A stretch of 61,028 nt of DNA, from IMG/VR virus record IMGVR_UViG_3300034272_001471, positions 1 to 61,028 of that record; one strand, given 5' to 3'. The stretch's first letter is position 1. Each line of letters starts with the position of its first letter. The stretch comes from a virus. A program made the position numbers and the translations under genes. Below the pieces are notes generated by a model. It did not search any database and was not told where the DNA came from. It saw only the letters and a list, made by a program, of their open reading frames with translations. Shown here piece after piece: positions 6,691 to 14,342 of the stretch.

Positions 6691-7379
6691 TGCGAGTGCT
6701 GGACCTGTACTGCGGGGCAGGGATGGCGGCAGATGGGTACTACGACGCCGGGTTCGATGTGGTCGGGTGGGATGTGAGGCACCAGCCGAGTTACCCCTTC
6801 CAGCTCCATCGGGGCAGTGCCTTGGATGCCCTGGAAGATCGGGCCTACCTGCGGGAGTTCGATCTGATCCATGCCTCCCCGCCATGCCAAGCCCACACTA
6901 GGGCGAAGCACCTACGGGAAGCACAGGGTGGCAAGAGTAAGTACGACGACCTGCTGACCCCCACCCTGGCACTGCTGCGAGACTGCGGCGTGCCGTGGGT
7001 GGTGGAGAATGTGGTCGGTGCGCCCGGCATGGAGGGCGCCGTGGTCGAATGCGGCTCGGCCTACGGGCTGAAGGTCCGCCGGCACCGCCTGTTCCTGGCG
7101 TCCTTCCCCCTAGTGGGATCAGGCTGCAAGCACAAGGAGCAGGGCAAACCAGTGGGTGTGTACCACGTAATGGGCGACACCTGCAAAGGCGTGTGCAAGA
7201 AGACTGGCAAACTGGTGGTCGGCGGGTCCACTGCCAGGACGGTGGAGGAGGGACGCGCAGCCATGGGTGTCAGCCGCATGATCACATGGAACGAATTGAA
7301 GGAGGGCTTCCCGCCTGCGTACACTCGCCACGTTGGCGAGCAGGCGATGGCCTACCTGTTGAGGAGGGAGGTGGCCTGA
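6690..7379 (+). CDS. DNA (cytosine-5) methyltransferase, 229 aa
   Basis: Contains the C5-methyltransferase motifs in order: LDLYCGAGM (SAM binding, residues 4-12), SPPCQ with catalytic Cys66, VVENV (motif VI) and a YGLKVRRHRLF segment (motif VIII). It is short for the family, so the target recognition region must be small. It probably methylates phage DNA to evade host restriction (inference). No cognate endonuclease gene lies next to it. Start at ATG 6690 after GGAG; a GTG 3 nt upstream is possible. Confidence 0.88.
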   Translation: MRVLDLYCGAGMAADGYYDAGFDVVGWDVRHQPSYPFQLHRGSALDALEDRAYLREFDLIHASPPCQAHTRAKHLREAQGGKSKYDDLLTPTLALLRDCGVPWVVENVVGAPGMEGAVVECGSAYGLKVRRHRLFLASFPLVGSGCKHKEQGKPVGVYHVMGDTCKGVCKKTGKLVVGGSTARTVEEGRAAMGVSRMITWNELKEGFPPAYTRHVGEQAMAYLLRREVA

Positions 7380-7588
7380 TGTTCGACGTTCTTTCCCCCG
7401 ATGGTTTGTCGATTGAGCAGGACGAGTACTACCCCACGGTGGACGAGGCCCGGGCGGCGGCAGAGTTGTTTGCCCATCGGTTCTCCGCCCAGGGTTTCTA
7501 TTCGACGTTTCGCTGGGAGCGTATCCCAGTGACCGAGATCGTCGGCCGGTGCCGGATTGTGGAAGTGGACCCCGAGGAGGACGAGTGA
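7379..7588 (+). CDS. small acidic protein, 69 aa
   Basis: The start overlaps the methyltransferase stop (TGATG). Begins MFDVLSPDGLSIEQDEYY and contains a VDEARAAAELFAHRF helix; C-terminus DPEEDE. No family recognised. Its position suggests co-translation with the methyltransferase. Confidence 0.65.
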   Translation: MFDVLSPDGLSIEQDEYYPTVDEARAAAELFAHRFSAQGFYSTFRWERIPVTEIVGRCRIVEVDPEEDE

Positions 7589-7809
7589 TGCCATACCCGG
7601 ACAGCGAGTACCCGTCTGTGCTGCGGGGGTACGACAAGCGGCAGAGTCAGCGGTTGCTGGCGGCGGCGCCGGCCATGCTTGATCGGTTGAAGTCTCTTGT
7701 CGGAGGGGCTGAGTGCGAGTGCGACAAGGCCGACGACCAGCACCCGCTGTGCGACATCTGCTGGTCCCATCAAGTCATCGCCAAGGCAGAAGGGAGGCCC
7801 GATGCCTGA
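7588..7809 (+). CDS. small Cys-containing protein, 73 aa
   Basis: Start overlaps the previous stop (TGATG). Cysteines at ECEC and LCDICW (about residues 43-58) could bind zinc. The AAAPAMLDRLKSL segment resembles the helix found in many small phage early proteins. Function unknown. Confidence 0.65.
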   Translation: MPYPDSEYPSVLRGYDKRQSQRLLAAAPAMLDRLKSLVGGAECECDKADDQHPLCDICWSHQVIAKAEGRPDA

Positions 7810-7936
7810 CATCATTATCCACTCCCTGCTGTTGTATGAACTGGACGACGGCGACGACGCCCAGCAGATTGTTGACGAAGAGGTGCTGTGCGACACGCCG
7901 CTGGTTGTCATCCCTGCGGAGGAACCACATGCCTGA
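7802..7936 (+). CDS. small acidic protein, 44 aa
   Basis: The ATG at 7802 overlaps the previous gene by 8 nt. Begins MPDIIIHSLLLYELDDGDD. Strongly acidic with a hydrophobic N-terminal strand. Function unknown. Confidence 0.55.
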   Translation: MPDIIIHSLLLYELDDGDDAQQIVDEEVLCDTPLVVIPAEEPHA

Positions 7937-8249
7937 TCACACACCCGGACCATGGTCTGTCATCCCCACCCCATACGACCCGGACCACACCCACAAGATC
8001 ATGTACGACTGCGTCCATGAGGGATGGCGCCGGATCGGGGCTGTGGGGGGAGTGTTCGCCAAGGACAGCGACGAGGCCAAGGCGAATGCCCGGCTCATGG
8101 CAGCGGCCCCTGAACTGCTGGACGCATGCAAGGAGTTGCTGATCTACCTCGGGGACTGGGATGACATGGACAACGAGACATGCCATGCGGCACGGCATGC
8201 CATTTCACTAGCGGAGGGAACCGATGGCAAGGATCGACGGGTGGACTGA
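7929..8249 (+). CDS. phage hypothetical protein, 106 aa
   Basis: The ATG at 7929 has GAGG 3-8 nt upstream. The sequence has the common phage pattern of an N-terminal TPGPW and then ANARLMAAAPELLDACKELL, seen in many small early proteins of unknown role. Confidence 0.7.
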   Translation: MPDHTPGPWSVIPTPYDPDHTHKIMYDCVHEGWRRIGAVGGVFAKDSDEAKANARLMAAAPELLDACKELLIYLGDWDDMDNETCHAARHAISLAEGTDGKDRRVD

Positions 8250-8361
8250 CCGGAAGGTAGACTACGCTATCGCCCTGCTGGTGCAGGCGGAGCAACTGGC
8301 ACGGGACATAGAGCCTGATCTTTACGAGAAGATCAGGCGTTTCCTTTTGGAGGAGGCATGA
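8224..8361 (+). CDS. small protein, 45 aa
   Basis: Out-of-frame overlap of 26 nt with the previous gene. Begins MARIDGWTDRKVDYA and ends FLLEEA, whose codons (GAGGAGGC) give the SD of the next gene. Function unknown. Confidence 0.55.
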   Translation: MARIDGWTDRKVDYAIALLVQAEQLARDIEPDLYEKIRRFLLEEA

Positions 8362-8630
8362 TGCGGGTCACACGCACGCCTGACGCCACGCACTACGACG
8401 GGGAGGGCGAGCATGCTCACCTGCATGCCACCGTCTCTCGCCTCACGGTTTCGCGGTTCGACCGGGACAAGTCGGGCTTTCTCTTACAGTGCATGGAGGA
8501 CTACCCGGATGGCCGGGCCATGGAGTACACCTACGGGAACATCGCTCCGCTTGGCAAACGCATGGCGGAAAGCGCCGCCGAGCGGTGGGTGAATGGAAGA
8601 AAGATACCGATCAAACTGGAATGGAGGTGA
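8361..8630 (+). CDS. hypothetical protein, 89 aa
   Basis: Two adjacent ATGs at 8358 and 8361. The second was chosen because it gives normal spacing to GGAGGAGG. Mixed alpha/beta sequence with no recognised domain. Confidence 0.65.
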   Translation: MRVTRTPDATHYDGEGEHAHLHATVSRLTVSRFDRDKSGFLLQCMEDYPDGRAMEYTYGNIAPLGKRMAESAAERWVNGRKIPIKLEWR

Positions 8631-8633
8631 GCG

Positions 8634-8864
8634 ATGGCTGACATTCAGTTCACATTCGACGAGCTGCTGATCCTGCACCGGGCCTTGCGAGAGGCCATGT
8701 GGCTGGAGCGGGCACGCATCATGTCGTCACTGGACGGCGAGGCTGCCACGCACAGGTTCAATGCCATGAAGATTTTGCTGGATCGGATACACACGCGCGG
8801 CCTGGAGCATGCTGGTAAGGTGCCAGCAGGCGAGGTCGCAGTAGAGGGAGGGGATGATGACTGA
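8634..8864 (+). CDS. hypothetical protein, 76 aa
   Basis: The ATG at 8634 follows GGAGGTGAGCG. The N-terminal half is helical (FDELLILHRALREAMWLE), with a flexible acidic tail. Overlaps the next gene by 8 nt. Function unknown. Confidence 0.65.
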   Translation: MADIQFTFDELLILHRALREAMWLERARIMSSLDGEAATHRFNAMKILLDRIHTRGLEHAGKVPAGEVAVEGGDDD

Positions 8865-9255
8865 GATTGAGATTGTGCAGGATCTGTTCAACACGCTTGG
8901 CATTCACGGGTCTGTGCATGGCCCGGTCAGCATCGCTGACTTTGTCGCTGGGGCGCACGGGCTGCGGGACATGGGCCGCGACTCCTCCTCTGACCCGCGG
9001 CACATCATGCAATGCATTCGTCGCATGCGTGAAGGAATCGGGTCACGGTACTTCCAGCAGCTCATCGACACGCCCGCCGATGTCGATGACATGTGGGTTC
9101 ACTACTGGTGCCCGCAGCCGGCCGGCGTAGACCTTGCCAAGGCCGACTGCCCAGCCGGCACCATCCCGCTGTGGAGCAACGGCAAGGCCACCGTGTTCAC
9201 CCGCCTGACGAAGGACAAGCACGGGAATGATGTGTTCGATTTCGCTGTCTGCTAG
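8857..9255 (+). CDS. hypothetical protein, 132 aa
   Basis: Tandem ATGs at 8854 and 8857; the second fits the SD GGAGGGG better. The first 70 residues look helical and the rest beta-rich with Cys at WCPQ and ADCP. No family recognised. It is the largest protein of its stretch of the early operon. Confidence 0.65.
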   Translation: MTEIEIVQDLFNTLGIHGSVHGPVSIADFVAGAHGLRDMGRDSSSDPRHIMQCIRRMREGIGSRYFQQLIDTPADVDDMWVHYWCPQPAGVDLAKADCPAGTIPLWSNGKATVFTRLTKDKHGNDVFDFAVC

Positions 9256-9264
9256 GAGTCTGCC

Positions 9265-9387
9265 ATGTACAAGGATGTACTGCGGATGCTGCAGTTGCTG
9301 TCAACTGCCATCCTGATTCTGTTGGCTGGGAAGTTGCAGGATATTTGCCTGACCATTCTTATGGAGGTTCGCAATGGAGGTCGTTGA
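9265..9387 (+). CDS. small membrane protein, 40 aa
   Basis: The ATG at 9265 follows TAGGAGTCTGCC. A single hydrophobic stretch (LLSTAILILLAG, about residues 11-22) suggests one membrane span. It partly overlaps the next tiny gene. Function unknown; it might modify the host membrane or have a holin-like role (speculation). Confidence 0.5.
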   Translation: MYKDVLRMLQLLSTAILILLAGKLQDICLTILMEVRNGGR

Positions 9388-9448
9388 CTTTCTGGTTGGT
9401 GCGTGCGGTATCATTGCCTTGGGTTACTGGCTGAGTAGAGGTGACTGA
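9374..9448 (+). CDS. tiny membrane peptide, 24 aa
   Basis: The ATG at 9374 follows GGAGGTTCGCA and the stop overlaps the recombinase ATG (TGATG). The product MEVVDFLVGACGIIALGYWL plus SRGD is almost entirely a membrane span. Low coding length, but the SD and the coupling support translation. Confidence 0.45.
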   Translation: MEVVDFLVGACGIIALGYWLSRGD

Positions 9449-10218
9449 TGATCCATCTGTACGCCCGTGTATCTACCGACAAGCAGGAGAACGGCCGGGA
9501 GGCCCAGGCCAGCCGGCTCCTGGCCTGGGTGGGGGACAAGGGCTATCAGTTGTGGGTGGATGAGGATGTCTCAGCCTACCGCAACCGCCTGCCTGACCGG
9601 CCGGCTGGGAAGAAGATGTACGACGCCCTGGAGGAAGGCGACACGGTGGTCATCACCAAGATCGACCGTGCCTTCCGCCGGATGTACGACTTCGCCGTCA
9701 CACGCGAGCAGTGGGAGAAGCTGGGCGTGCAGTTGGTGATCCTGGACCTGCCCGACAATCTGTCGGGTCCGCACGGTAGGTTCTTCCTGTCGATGCTCGT
9801 CGCTGCCGGCGAGCTGGAGTCGGAGATGCACGGGCTCCGTAAGCGGGAGGTCTACGCCCACAAGCAGCGGCAGGGCGTGCCCTATGGTACGCTCCGCCCC
9901 TTCGGCTGGTCGGTCAAGACCACCGCCGCAGGTATGGAGTGGGTCCCCAACGACCGAGAGCGGGCCGCATGCCAGCAGGCCATCGCCCTGAAGGAGCAGG
10001 GCAAGAGCCTGTTTGAAATCGCTATCGCCCTGTCTGCGGCCGGCGTGAAGAAGCCTCGCCGGAGGAAGGATTGCTCCGACTTCTATCACGTGAAAGACAT
10101 TCACCTGATGGTCCGGGCGGCGGCAGCCGGATATCCAAAGATTGCGCGAGAATCTTTGCGAGGGCCCGGCTACGAACAGAGGCTAGCCGAAGCGAGATCC
10201 CGTGGTCGGCCGCTATAG
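9448..10218 (+). CDS. serine recombinase (resolvase/invertase family), 256 aa
   Basis: The N-terminal catalytic domain starts LYARVST (nucleophile Ser9), followed by TVVITKIDRAFRRMYDF (Arg residues of the active site) and ELESEMHGLRKRE (E-helix). After about residue 150 comes a segment resembling the start of the large-recombinase domain, then an HTH-like tail, but the protein is far shorter than large phage integrases. It may act in inversion, resolution or immunity switching. Its last 197 nt overlap the sigma-like gene on the opposite strand. Confidence 0.88.
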   Translation: MIHLYARVSTDKQENGREAQASRLLAWVGDKGYQLWVDEDVSAYRNRLPDRPAGKKMYDALEEGDTVVITKIDRAFRRMYDFAVTREQWEKLGVQLVILDLPDNLSGPHGRFFLSMLVAAGELESEMHGLRKREVYAHKQRQGVPYGTLRPFGWSVKTTAAGMEWVPNDRERAACQQAIALKEQGKSLFEIAIALSAAGVKKPRRRKDCSDFYHVKDIHLMVRAAAAGYPKIARESLRGPGYEQRLAEARSRGRPL

Positions 10219-10636
10219 TTCGCAGGGTATGCCCCTTCTGGAATCGGTCCTGCGCTAACGAGTGGTGTTCGTCCAGGTCGCGGATCGCCATGCCCAGGTA
10301 GTCCGGAGACTCCACCACATGGACGATCTCGCCGGCTTCCTCCAGGCTGATCTTGCTGGAGCCGGGCTGGCGGCTGGACTTCTTCACCGCCTTGCACATG
10401 GAGTTGAGGACAGCTCGGGCGAAGTACGCCTTGGGGTATGGCAGTCTCTTCTTGTCGTACGTGCGGGCCGCCTTGGTCAGGGCCAGGAACCCTTCCGCCT
10501 CCAGGTCGGGCAGCATGGCTGCCTTCTGCCAACCGGGGCGTGCCTTCAGGAAGAACCTCGCCAACATCCTGGCGAGCGGAACGTACTCAGTGACTAGGTC
10601 TTGTCGATGCTTTGAGAGTCGCGATCTCTGTCTCAT
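10022..10636 (-). CDS. sigma-70-family-like factor, 204 aa
   Basis: The segment LVTEYVPLARMLARFF... and DLEAEGFLALTKAARTYD resembles sigma region 2, YFARAVLNSMCKAVKK continues it, and HTLRTIAADHGISLRLASVRSRAL fits the region 4 helix-turn-helix. Start taken at ATG 10636, within the end of the upstream gene; the SD is weak. The last 65 residues lie antisense to the serine recombinase and look unstructured. As the last gene of the leftward unit it may redirect host RNA polymerase to phage promoters (inference). Confidence 0.7.
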   Translation of the reverse strand: MRQRSRLSKHRQDLVTEYVPLARMLARFFLKARPGWQKAAMLPDLEAEGFLALTKAARTYDKKRLPYPKAYFARAVLNSMCKAVKKSSRQPGSSKISLEEAGEIVHVVESPDYLGMAIRDLDEHHSLAQDRFQKGHTLRTIAADHGISLRLASVRSRALAKILAQSLDIRLPPPGPSGECLSRDRSRSNPSSGEASSRRPQTGR

Positions 10637-10811
10637 GTTGGTCCAGCCTGGTTTCATGCTCGGCCAGCGCGTCTCGCAACTCCTGCACCATTGCAGGCAG
10701 ATGCTCCACGGCACTGGCAATCACCGCCACCTTGGCATGGATGCTGAAAGCCCACGGCACCACTGCCGCAGAGGCGCTCACCAGCACCAGCCACATCTCA
10801 ATCTCAGTCAT
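10587..10811 (-). CDS. small membrane protein with coiled coil, 74 aa
   Basis: The ATG at 10811 follows GGAGG. One membrane span (about residues 6-26, WLVLVSASAAVVPWAF), then a coiled-coil-like ELRDALAEHETRLDQHETEI. This architecture fits a small holin or a spanin-like lysis accessory protein. Location among membrane and protease genes supports a lysis role, but the class is not certain. Confidence 0.65.
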   Translation of the reverse strand: MTEIEMWLVLVSASAAVVPWAFSIHAKVAVIASAVEHLPAMVQELRDALAEHETRLDQHETEIATLKASTRPSH

Positions 10812-11028
10812 CGCTGGACCTCCGAACCATGCTGACCAGCATCAGCCCTGCGTAGGGGTGAAGCTGTCCCTCCTCAACGTGCAACTTGATCATTTCCTCC
10901 GCCCGGTACGCCTCGTCGGGCGGGAACTGGTAGATGTGGGTGTGCCCATCCAGCGCGGCGACAAGTCGCTTAATGCGTCGAACGCCCCGACCCGTACCGA
11001 CCTCATGTCTGTGCGATTGATAATCCAT
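10804..11028 (-). CDS. hypothetical protein, 74 aa
   Basis: Start at ATG 11028 (a TTG at 11040 would add four residues). The sequence HTHIYQFPPDEAYRAEEMIKLHV and HPYAGLML looks like a folded small domain. Overlaps its upstream neighbour by 139 nt in another frame. Function unknown. Confidence 0.6.
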   Translation of the reverse strand: MDYQSHRHEVGTGRGVRRIKRLVAALDGHTHIYQFPPDEAYRAEEMIKLHVEEGQLHPYAGLMLVSMVRRSSDD

Positions 11029-11270
11029 TTGGCTATCCAATTACTGACCAGCGAAATGATGATGGGCAGCACAAAGATCAGGAATATGGAGCCGCACTCC
11101 GGGTTTGCCTGGACGAACGACCGCCTGATCTCACGCCTGTACGCCCGCATGTTGACGGGCGGATCCGGGGCAACCAGCAGGGCAGTGAGCGCGACCGTCT
11201 TGGCGTAGTCGCTGAGTCCGCGGGCACCTGATTCCCTCAAGCACTGGTCGGCTATGTCCGTGGCACGCAT
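10890..11270 (-). CDS. small membrane protein, 126 aa
   Basis: The ATG at 11270 gives a helical N-terminal half (residues 1-55), then a clear membrane span FLIFVLPIIISLVSNWIA (about residues 63-80). The last 45 residues overlap the next gene in another frame and look less protein-like, so the true end could be altered by a frameshift. Possible holin-like or membrane-anchor role. Confidence 0.55.
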   Translation of the reverse strand: MRATDIADQCLRESGARGLSDYAKTVALTALLVAPDPPVNMRAYRREIRRSFVQANPECGSIFLIFVLPIIISLVSNWIAKWIINRTDMRSVRVGAFDALSDLSPRWMGTPTSTSSRPTRRTGRRK

Positions 11271-11596
11271 TGGCCGTTCTCACATTTGGTACTACCAACC
11301 CTACGCGGTGGCTGGATGGGGATCGGGCGCGGCGGCGCCGCAGGTGGCGGGGCCGGTGGAGGTGGGGGTGCAGGCGGAGGGTCAGCCGGCCGCTTGCACT
11401 CGCAGTCAGACGGGCAGGGGCACGGAGTTGTGTGCCCATCGCCGTGGACAATGACGCCGTTCCTGCAGGAGCCGCAGCACTTCTTGGCCACGGGCTCAAC
11501 CGCCGCAGTGTGCAGGGTGTAGGCCGCTTCGACCGCCACCCGCTCAGTGAGGATGGGGGCAGCGAACATCGCCAGGAACCAGAGCAAACTATCCAT
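11252..11596 (-). CDS. secreted Cys- and Pro-rich protein, 114 aa
   Basis: N-terminal hydrophobic segment (MDSLLWFLAMFAAPIL) acting as signal peptide or anchor. It is followed by a Cys cluster (CCGSCRNG, CPCPSDCEC), a proline-rich linker (about residues 70-97) and a C-terminal CENGQC. Likely exported and disulfide- or metal-stabilised. It lies directly downstream of the intein-containing peptidase, overlapping by 8 nt, so it may be part of a lysis or envelope-disruption set (inference). Confidence 0.65.
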   Translation of the reverse strand: MDSLLWFLAMFAAPILTERVAVEAAYTLHTAAVEPVAKKCCGSCRNGVIVHGDGHTTPCPCPSDCECKRPADPPPAPPPPPAPPPAAPPRPIPIQPPRRVGSTKCENGQCVPRT

Positions 11597-13742
11597 GGCG
11601 GAGCAGTCCTATGGTGCCGTAGTCAGGCAGACGCTGCGGTGGGTAGCCGTCGATGGACCCGTACACCCAGCAGTCGCCGTCCTCCACGCAGACATTGAAG
11701 TCGTCGGCCGATGTCAAGATCATCCCCGGCACCCACTCGCCGTACTCCTTGGGCCAGCCCTTCGGCTTCTGGTTCCAATGCCACCAAGAATTGGGGATCA
11801 TCCACACGCGGAACGGGAAGAACTCCTTGGTGTCGTCGTAGCCGGCGATGGCCATGTCATGTTTCCACCCACCCGGCGTGCGGTAGTGGACGCCCTTGGC
11901 GTTGGAGTCCACTGACCAGGACGCATACTGCCCGGAGTGAGCGGCGTACCCATTGAACAGGGCGTCCATCAGGTCAGCCTGCGACCGGACCTGTGTGATC
12001 ACGCCCACCTTATTCTTGCGGCAAAGCTCGCGGACGCTCTCCGGCACACCCGACCGCCCCCAGCGGGCGCCGATGGAGGAGTCGTACTTCGACAGGTCCA
12101 CCACCCCGTCGTACTTGGTGCGAGCCAGGAAGCCAACGTCCCGCTCAAACCTGGACGCCAAGCCCGGGCTCATGCCCTGGCCGCCATGCCCACGCGCCCC
12201 GTAGGTGGGCTCGGTGGCGCCCATGCGGAACCACTCTTCGGGCTCCTTCTTCACCAGGATCTCAACCGCCCTGGTCATGTCCCGGGCATTGCGACTACCG
12301 TGGCTGACGCAGTTATGCACTGCGTACCCGTTGGCGATGAATGCGTGGTCGCACTCCACCTCCAAGCAATAAACCGTTCCAGCAAACGGCGATACCTCAA
12401 TGCTGGCAACCCGCGCCGAGAATCCGCCATCGACCTTTACGGTCAGCGACCTCCGCCCGCCTTCCAATGCTGGTGGTCGGAGCTTCGCTGGAAACAAAGC
12501 GGCTGCGCTGTCGCCGTAGAAATGCACCTCGGAGGCGACCTTTGACCTGCCCCGCGGTTTGCGAGCGACCTCCGTGCATCGGATGCCGCAGGACATGGAC
12601 AAGTATTTCATGTCCCTGACAAGACCGCGGCATACAGATACGCCGCTGGCTCGGCACATCTTGTACTTGGACTTATGCCTAAGTCCGTTTTGCACATGCC
12701 CATCGCCCTCCATCCAGCCGCGCACGCACGCAAGACGAACGGCCGATGGCGAACCAAGGATTTCTTTAGGGACCCGCTTGGTATAGGTGTTCCCCTCGCC
12801 GCACGCCCGATATATCCACCTTGCAAATGGCGCGCACGGAAACTCAACGAACAGACAATTCGGCTTTGATGGCAGCACCCGAATCTTTGCAGGCACTCCG
12901 AGCTTGTCCTGCAAAATGCTGCGCAAGCACTTGGCGATATGAACCTCGTCGCGGCACAGGTTCCACACAAGGTTGGTAGCCGCGCCGCGTTTCGACTTTC
13001 CTGTTGACCCTTCGGCAAGCCATAGGCCGATGACCCACGCCATGTCGGCGTCCAAGGTTACATGCCTGTTGCACTCGTACTTAGCCCCGGAGATCCGCAC
13101 CTTGCCATCGCCGGCTCGGATTCGTCGGGGCTTGGATGCAACCTGCGCAAACTCATTCGGGTCTTGCGAGCATCCATCCTCATTGGCAAGGTCTATTGTG
13201 TGCAGATGCTCGCTGGCAATGCTTGTCGCCGGCAGCAGCACCCGCGATCCCTGGGCCAGTGCGTCGGCCCGAACCCAAGCCCTCTCTGATTCATTCAGCG
13301 GCGAGACGAACAGGTGGTCGGGAGTTGCTACAACAGCGTCCAAGCACCCCTCTGCACGCACGGAAACGACGCTGCCTGTGTACGGCTTGCTGAATGTCGA
13401 AAGCACTCGCCGCTTCCCGCCGAAAGGCGATGCGATAATGTCTCCACTCAGCACATCTTCAATGGCCTTTTCGGTGCCGTCGCCCATTCGCACAAGGGTG
13501 CCGGCAACGAAGCAGTCTCCAGTCGTTTGCTTCTCAGTAAAACATTTGGAGTCCAGCTTCTGTGCGTACTGCCAAAGGAGCGCACGCTTCCCGATGCCGA
13601 CGCCTTTGATGTTCGGTTCAGAGAAGTACTGGTACTTCTGCGTCTCCAGGAACTCCGAGTTGGCGCGGGCGTTGAACGTCCAGCCGGAGAGGCCGTCTTC
13701 GTACGCCCTTAGCAGGGAGTGCGGGGTGTCGAACTCACTCAC
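11589..13742 (-). CDS. papain-like cysteine peptidase precursor with intein, 717 aa
   Basis: The GTG at 13742 overlaps the previous stop (GTGAGTGAG) and has GGAG 7 nt upstream. Residues 1-76 and 478-717 form the peptidase; residues 77-477 are an intein. The spliced 316-aa product would carry Gln72, Cys77 (TTGDCVSHG), His227 (GGWKHDMAI) and Asn250 in IPNSWW, matching the C1-peptidase Gln/Cys/His/Asn set and the NSW motif. The intein interrupts the motif exactly before the catalytic Cys, so the precursor must be inactive until splicing. No signal peptide. Its place among holin-like genes suggests cell-envelope degradation or host takeover (inference). Confidence 0.85.
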   Translation of the reverse strand: MSEFDTPHSLLRAYEDGLSGWTFNARANSEFLETQKYQYFSEPNIKGVGIGKRALLWQYAQKLDSKCFTEKQTTGDCFVAGTLVRMGDGTEKAIEDVLSGDIIASPFGGKRRVLSTFSKPYTGSVVSVRAEGCLDAVVATPDHLFVSPLNESERAWVRADALAQGSRVLLPATSIASEHLHTIDLANEDGCSQDPNEFAQVASKPRRIRAGDGKVRISGAKYECNRHVTLDADMAWVIGLWLAEGSTGKSKRGAATNLVWNLCRDEVHIAKCLRSILQDKLGVPAKIRVLPSKPNCLFVEFPCAPFARWIYRACGEGNTYTKRVPKEILGSPSAVRLACVRGWMEGDGHVQNGLRHKSKYKMCRASGVSVCRGLVRDMKYLSMSCGIRCTEVARKPRGRSKVASEVHFYGDSAAALFPAKLRPPALEGGRRSLTVKVDGGFSARVASIEVSPFAGTVYCLEVECDHAFIANGYAVHNCVSHGSRNARDMTRAVEILVKKEPEEWFRMGATEPTYGARGHGGQGMSPGLASRFERDVGFLARTKYDGVVDLSKYDSSIGARWGRSGVPESVRELCRKNKVGVITQVRSQADLMDALFNGYAAHSGQYASWSVDSNAKGVHYRTPGGWKHDMAIAGYDDTKEFFPFRVWMIPNSWWHWNQKPKGWPKEYGEWVPGMILTSADDFNVCVEDGDCWVYGSIDGYPPQRLPDYGTIGLLRHG
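12312..13514 (-). other. intein, 401 aa, with LAGLIDADG endonuclease
   Basis: Begins Cys1 in CFVAGTLVRMGDG (Hint block A) and ends HAFIANGYAVHN followed by Cys+1, with the usual penultimate His and terminal Asn. Block B is seen as VVATPDHLF. Two dodecapeptide motifs, WVIGLWLAEGS and VRGWMEGDGH, mark a LAGLIDADG homing endonuclease in the centre. All residues needed for splicing are present. Insertion is at D-C in TTGD|CVSHG of the host peptidase. Confidence 0.9.
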
Positions 13743-14139
13743 TCTGCCGCTCCACTTCCTTGCAGGCAGCGACGATCTGCCCTGCCACCACCTCATCCAC
13801 AGGCACGTTGTCCTGGGTGTAGTGCTTGGCCAGCACCGCTTCGACTGCCTTGTCTAGGCCGGGGTACTTCCCGACGAGGCCGGTCCCGCCAGCGGCCAGC
13901 CGGAGCGCGTCTTGGTAGACGGCGCGCCACGCTGACGTTGTGGTGATCAGCCGGCCTTTGTCCCTGGCCATCACCTCACCGAGCGCTCGGTACAGGCGGC
14001 CCACTGTGGCTCGGTCGGCATAGGAAGCCGACGCTAGAGCCGTGCGTACGGGACCAGTCGCGGCTGGCCGCTGGGCTCCGACAACAAACGACAACGCCAC
14101 CAACGCAACGGCGAGTGCCAGGGGGATGTGCCTATTCAT
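13735..14139 (-). CDS. secreted or membrane-anchored protein, 134 aa
   Basis: The ATG at 14139 gives an N-terminal signal or anchor (MNRHIPLALAVALVALSFVV) and then a soluble helical domain of about 105 residues. No catalytic motif recognised. Overlaps both neighbours by a few nt. It may be an exported lysis or envelope factor because of its neighbours. Confidence 0.65.
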   Translation of the reverse strand: MNRHIPLALAVALVALSFVVGAQRPAATGPVRTALASASYADRATVGRLYRALGEVMARDKGRLITTTSAWRAVYQDALRLAAGGTGLVGKYPGLDKAVEAVLAKHYTQDNVPVDEVVAGQIVAACKEVERQSE

Positions 14140-14342
14140 TTGAGCAGCGCCTGAAGAAGGGAGTTGCACGCGGCCTTGACCTCCTCCGACTGAGCGTTGT
14201 CGCGGATCTTGATCACGCTCTCCAGGTGCCGCAGCGTGTTGCTCTTGGCCGGCAGCCGGAATCCAGATACCTGCGGGAGGGCGAACTGCCACAGCACTAC
14301 AACTCCCAGGACGGCGAGCGACAGGATTTGAAAGAGACTCAC
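14136..14342 (-). CDS. small single-span membrane protein, 68 aa
   Basis: A GTG at 14342 overlaps the stop of the subtilisin-like gene (CTGTGAG), with GGAG 11 nt upstream. N-terminal span FQILSLAVLGVVVLWQF (residues 4-20), then a polar helical tail. Holin- or pinholin-like in size and topology; function not proven. Confidence 0.6.
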   Translation of the reverse strand: MSLFQILSLAVLGVVVLWQFALPQVSGFRLPAKSNTLRHLESVIKIRDNAQSEEVKAACNSLLQALLK

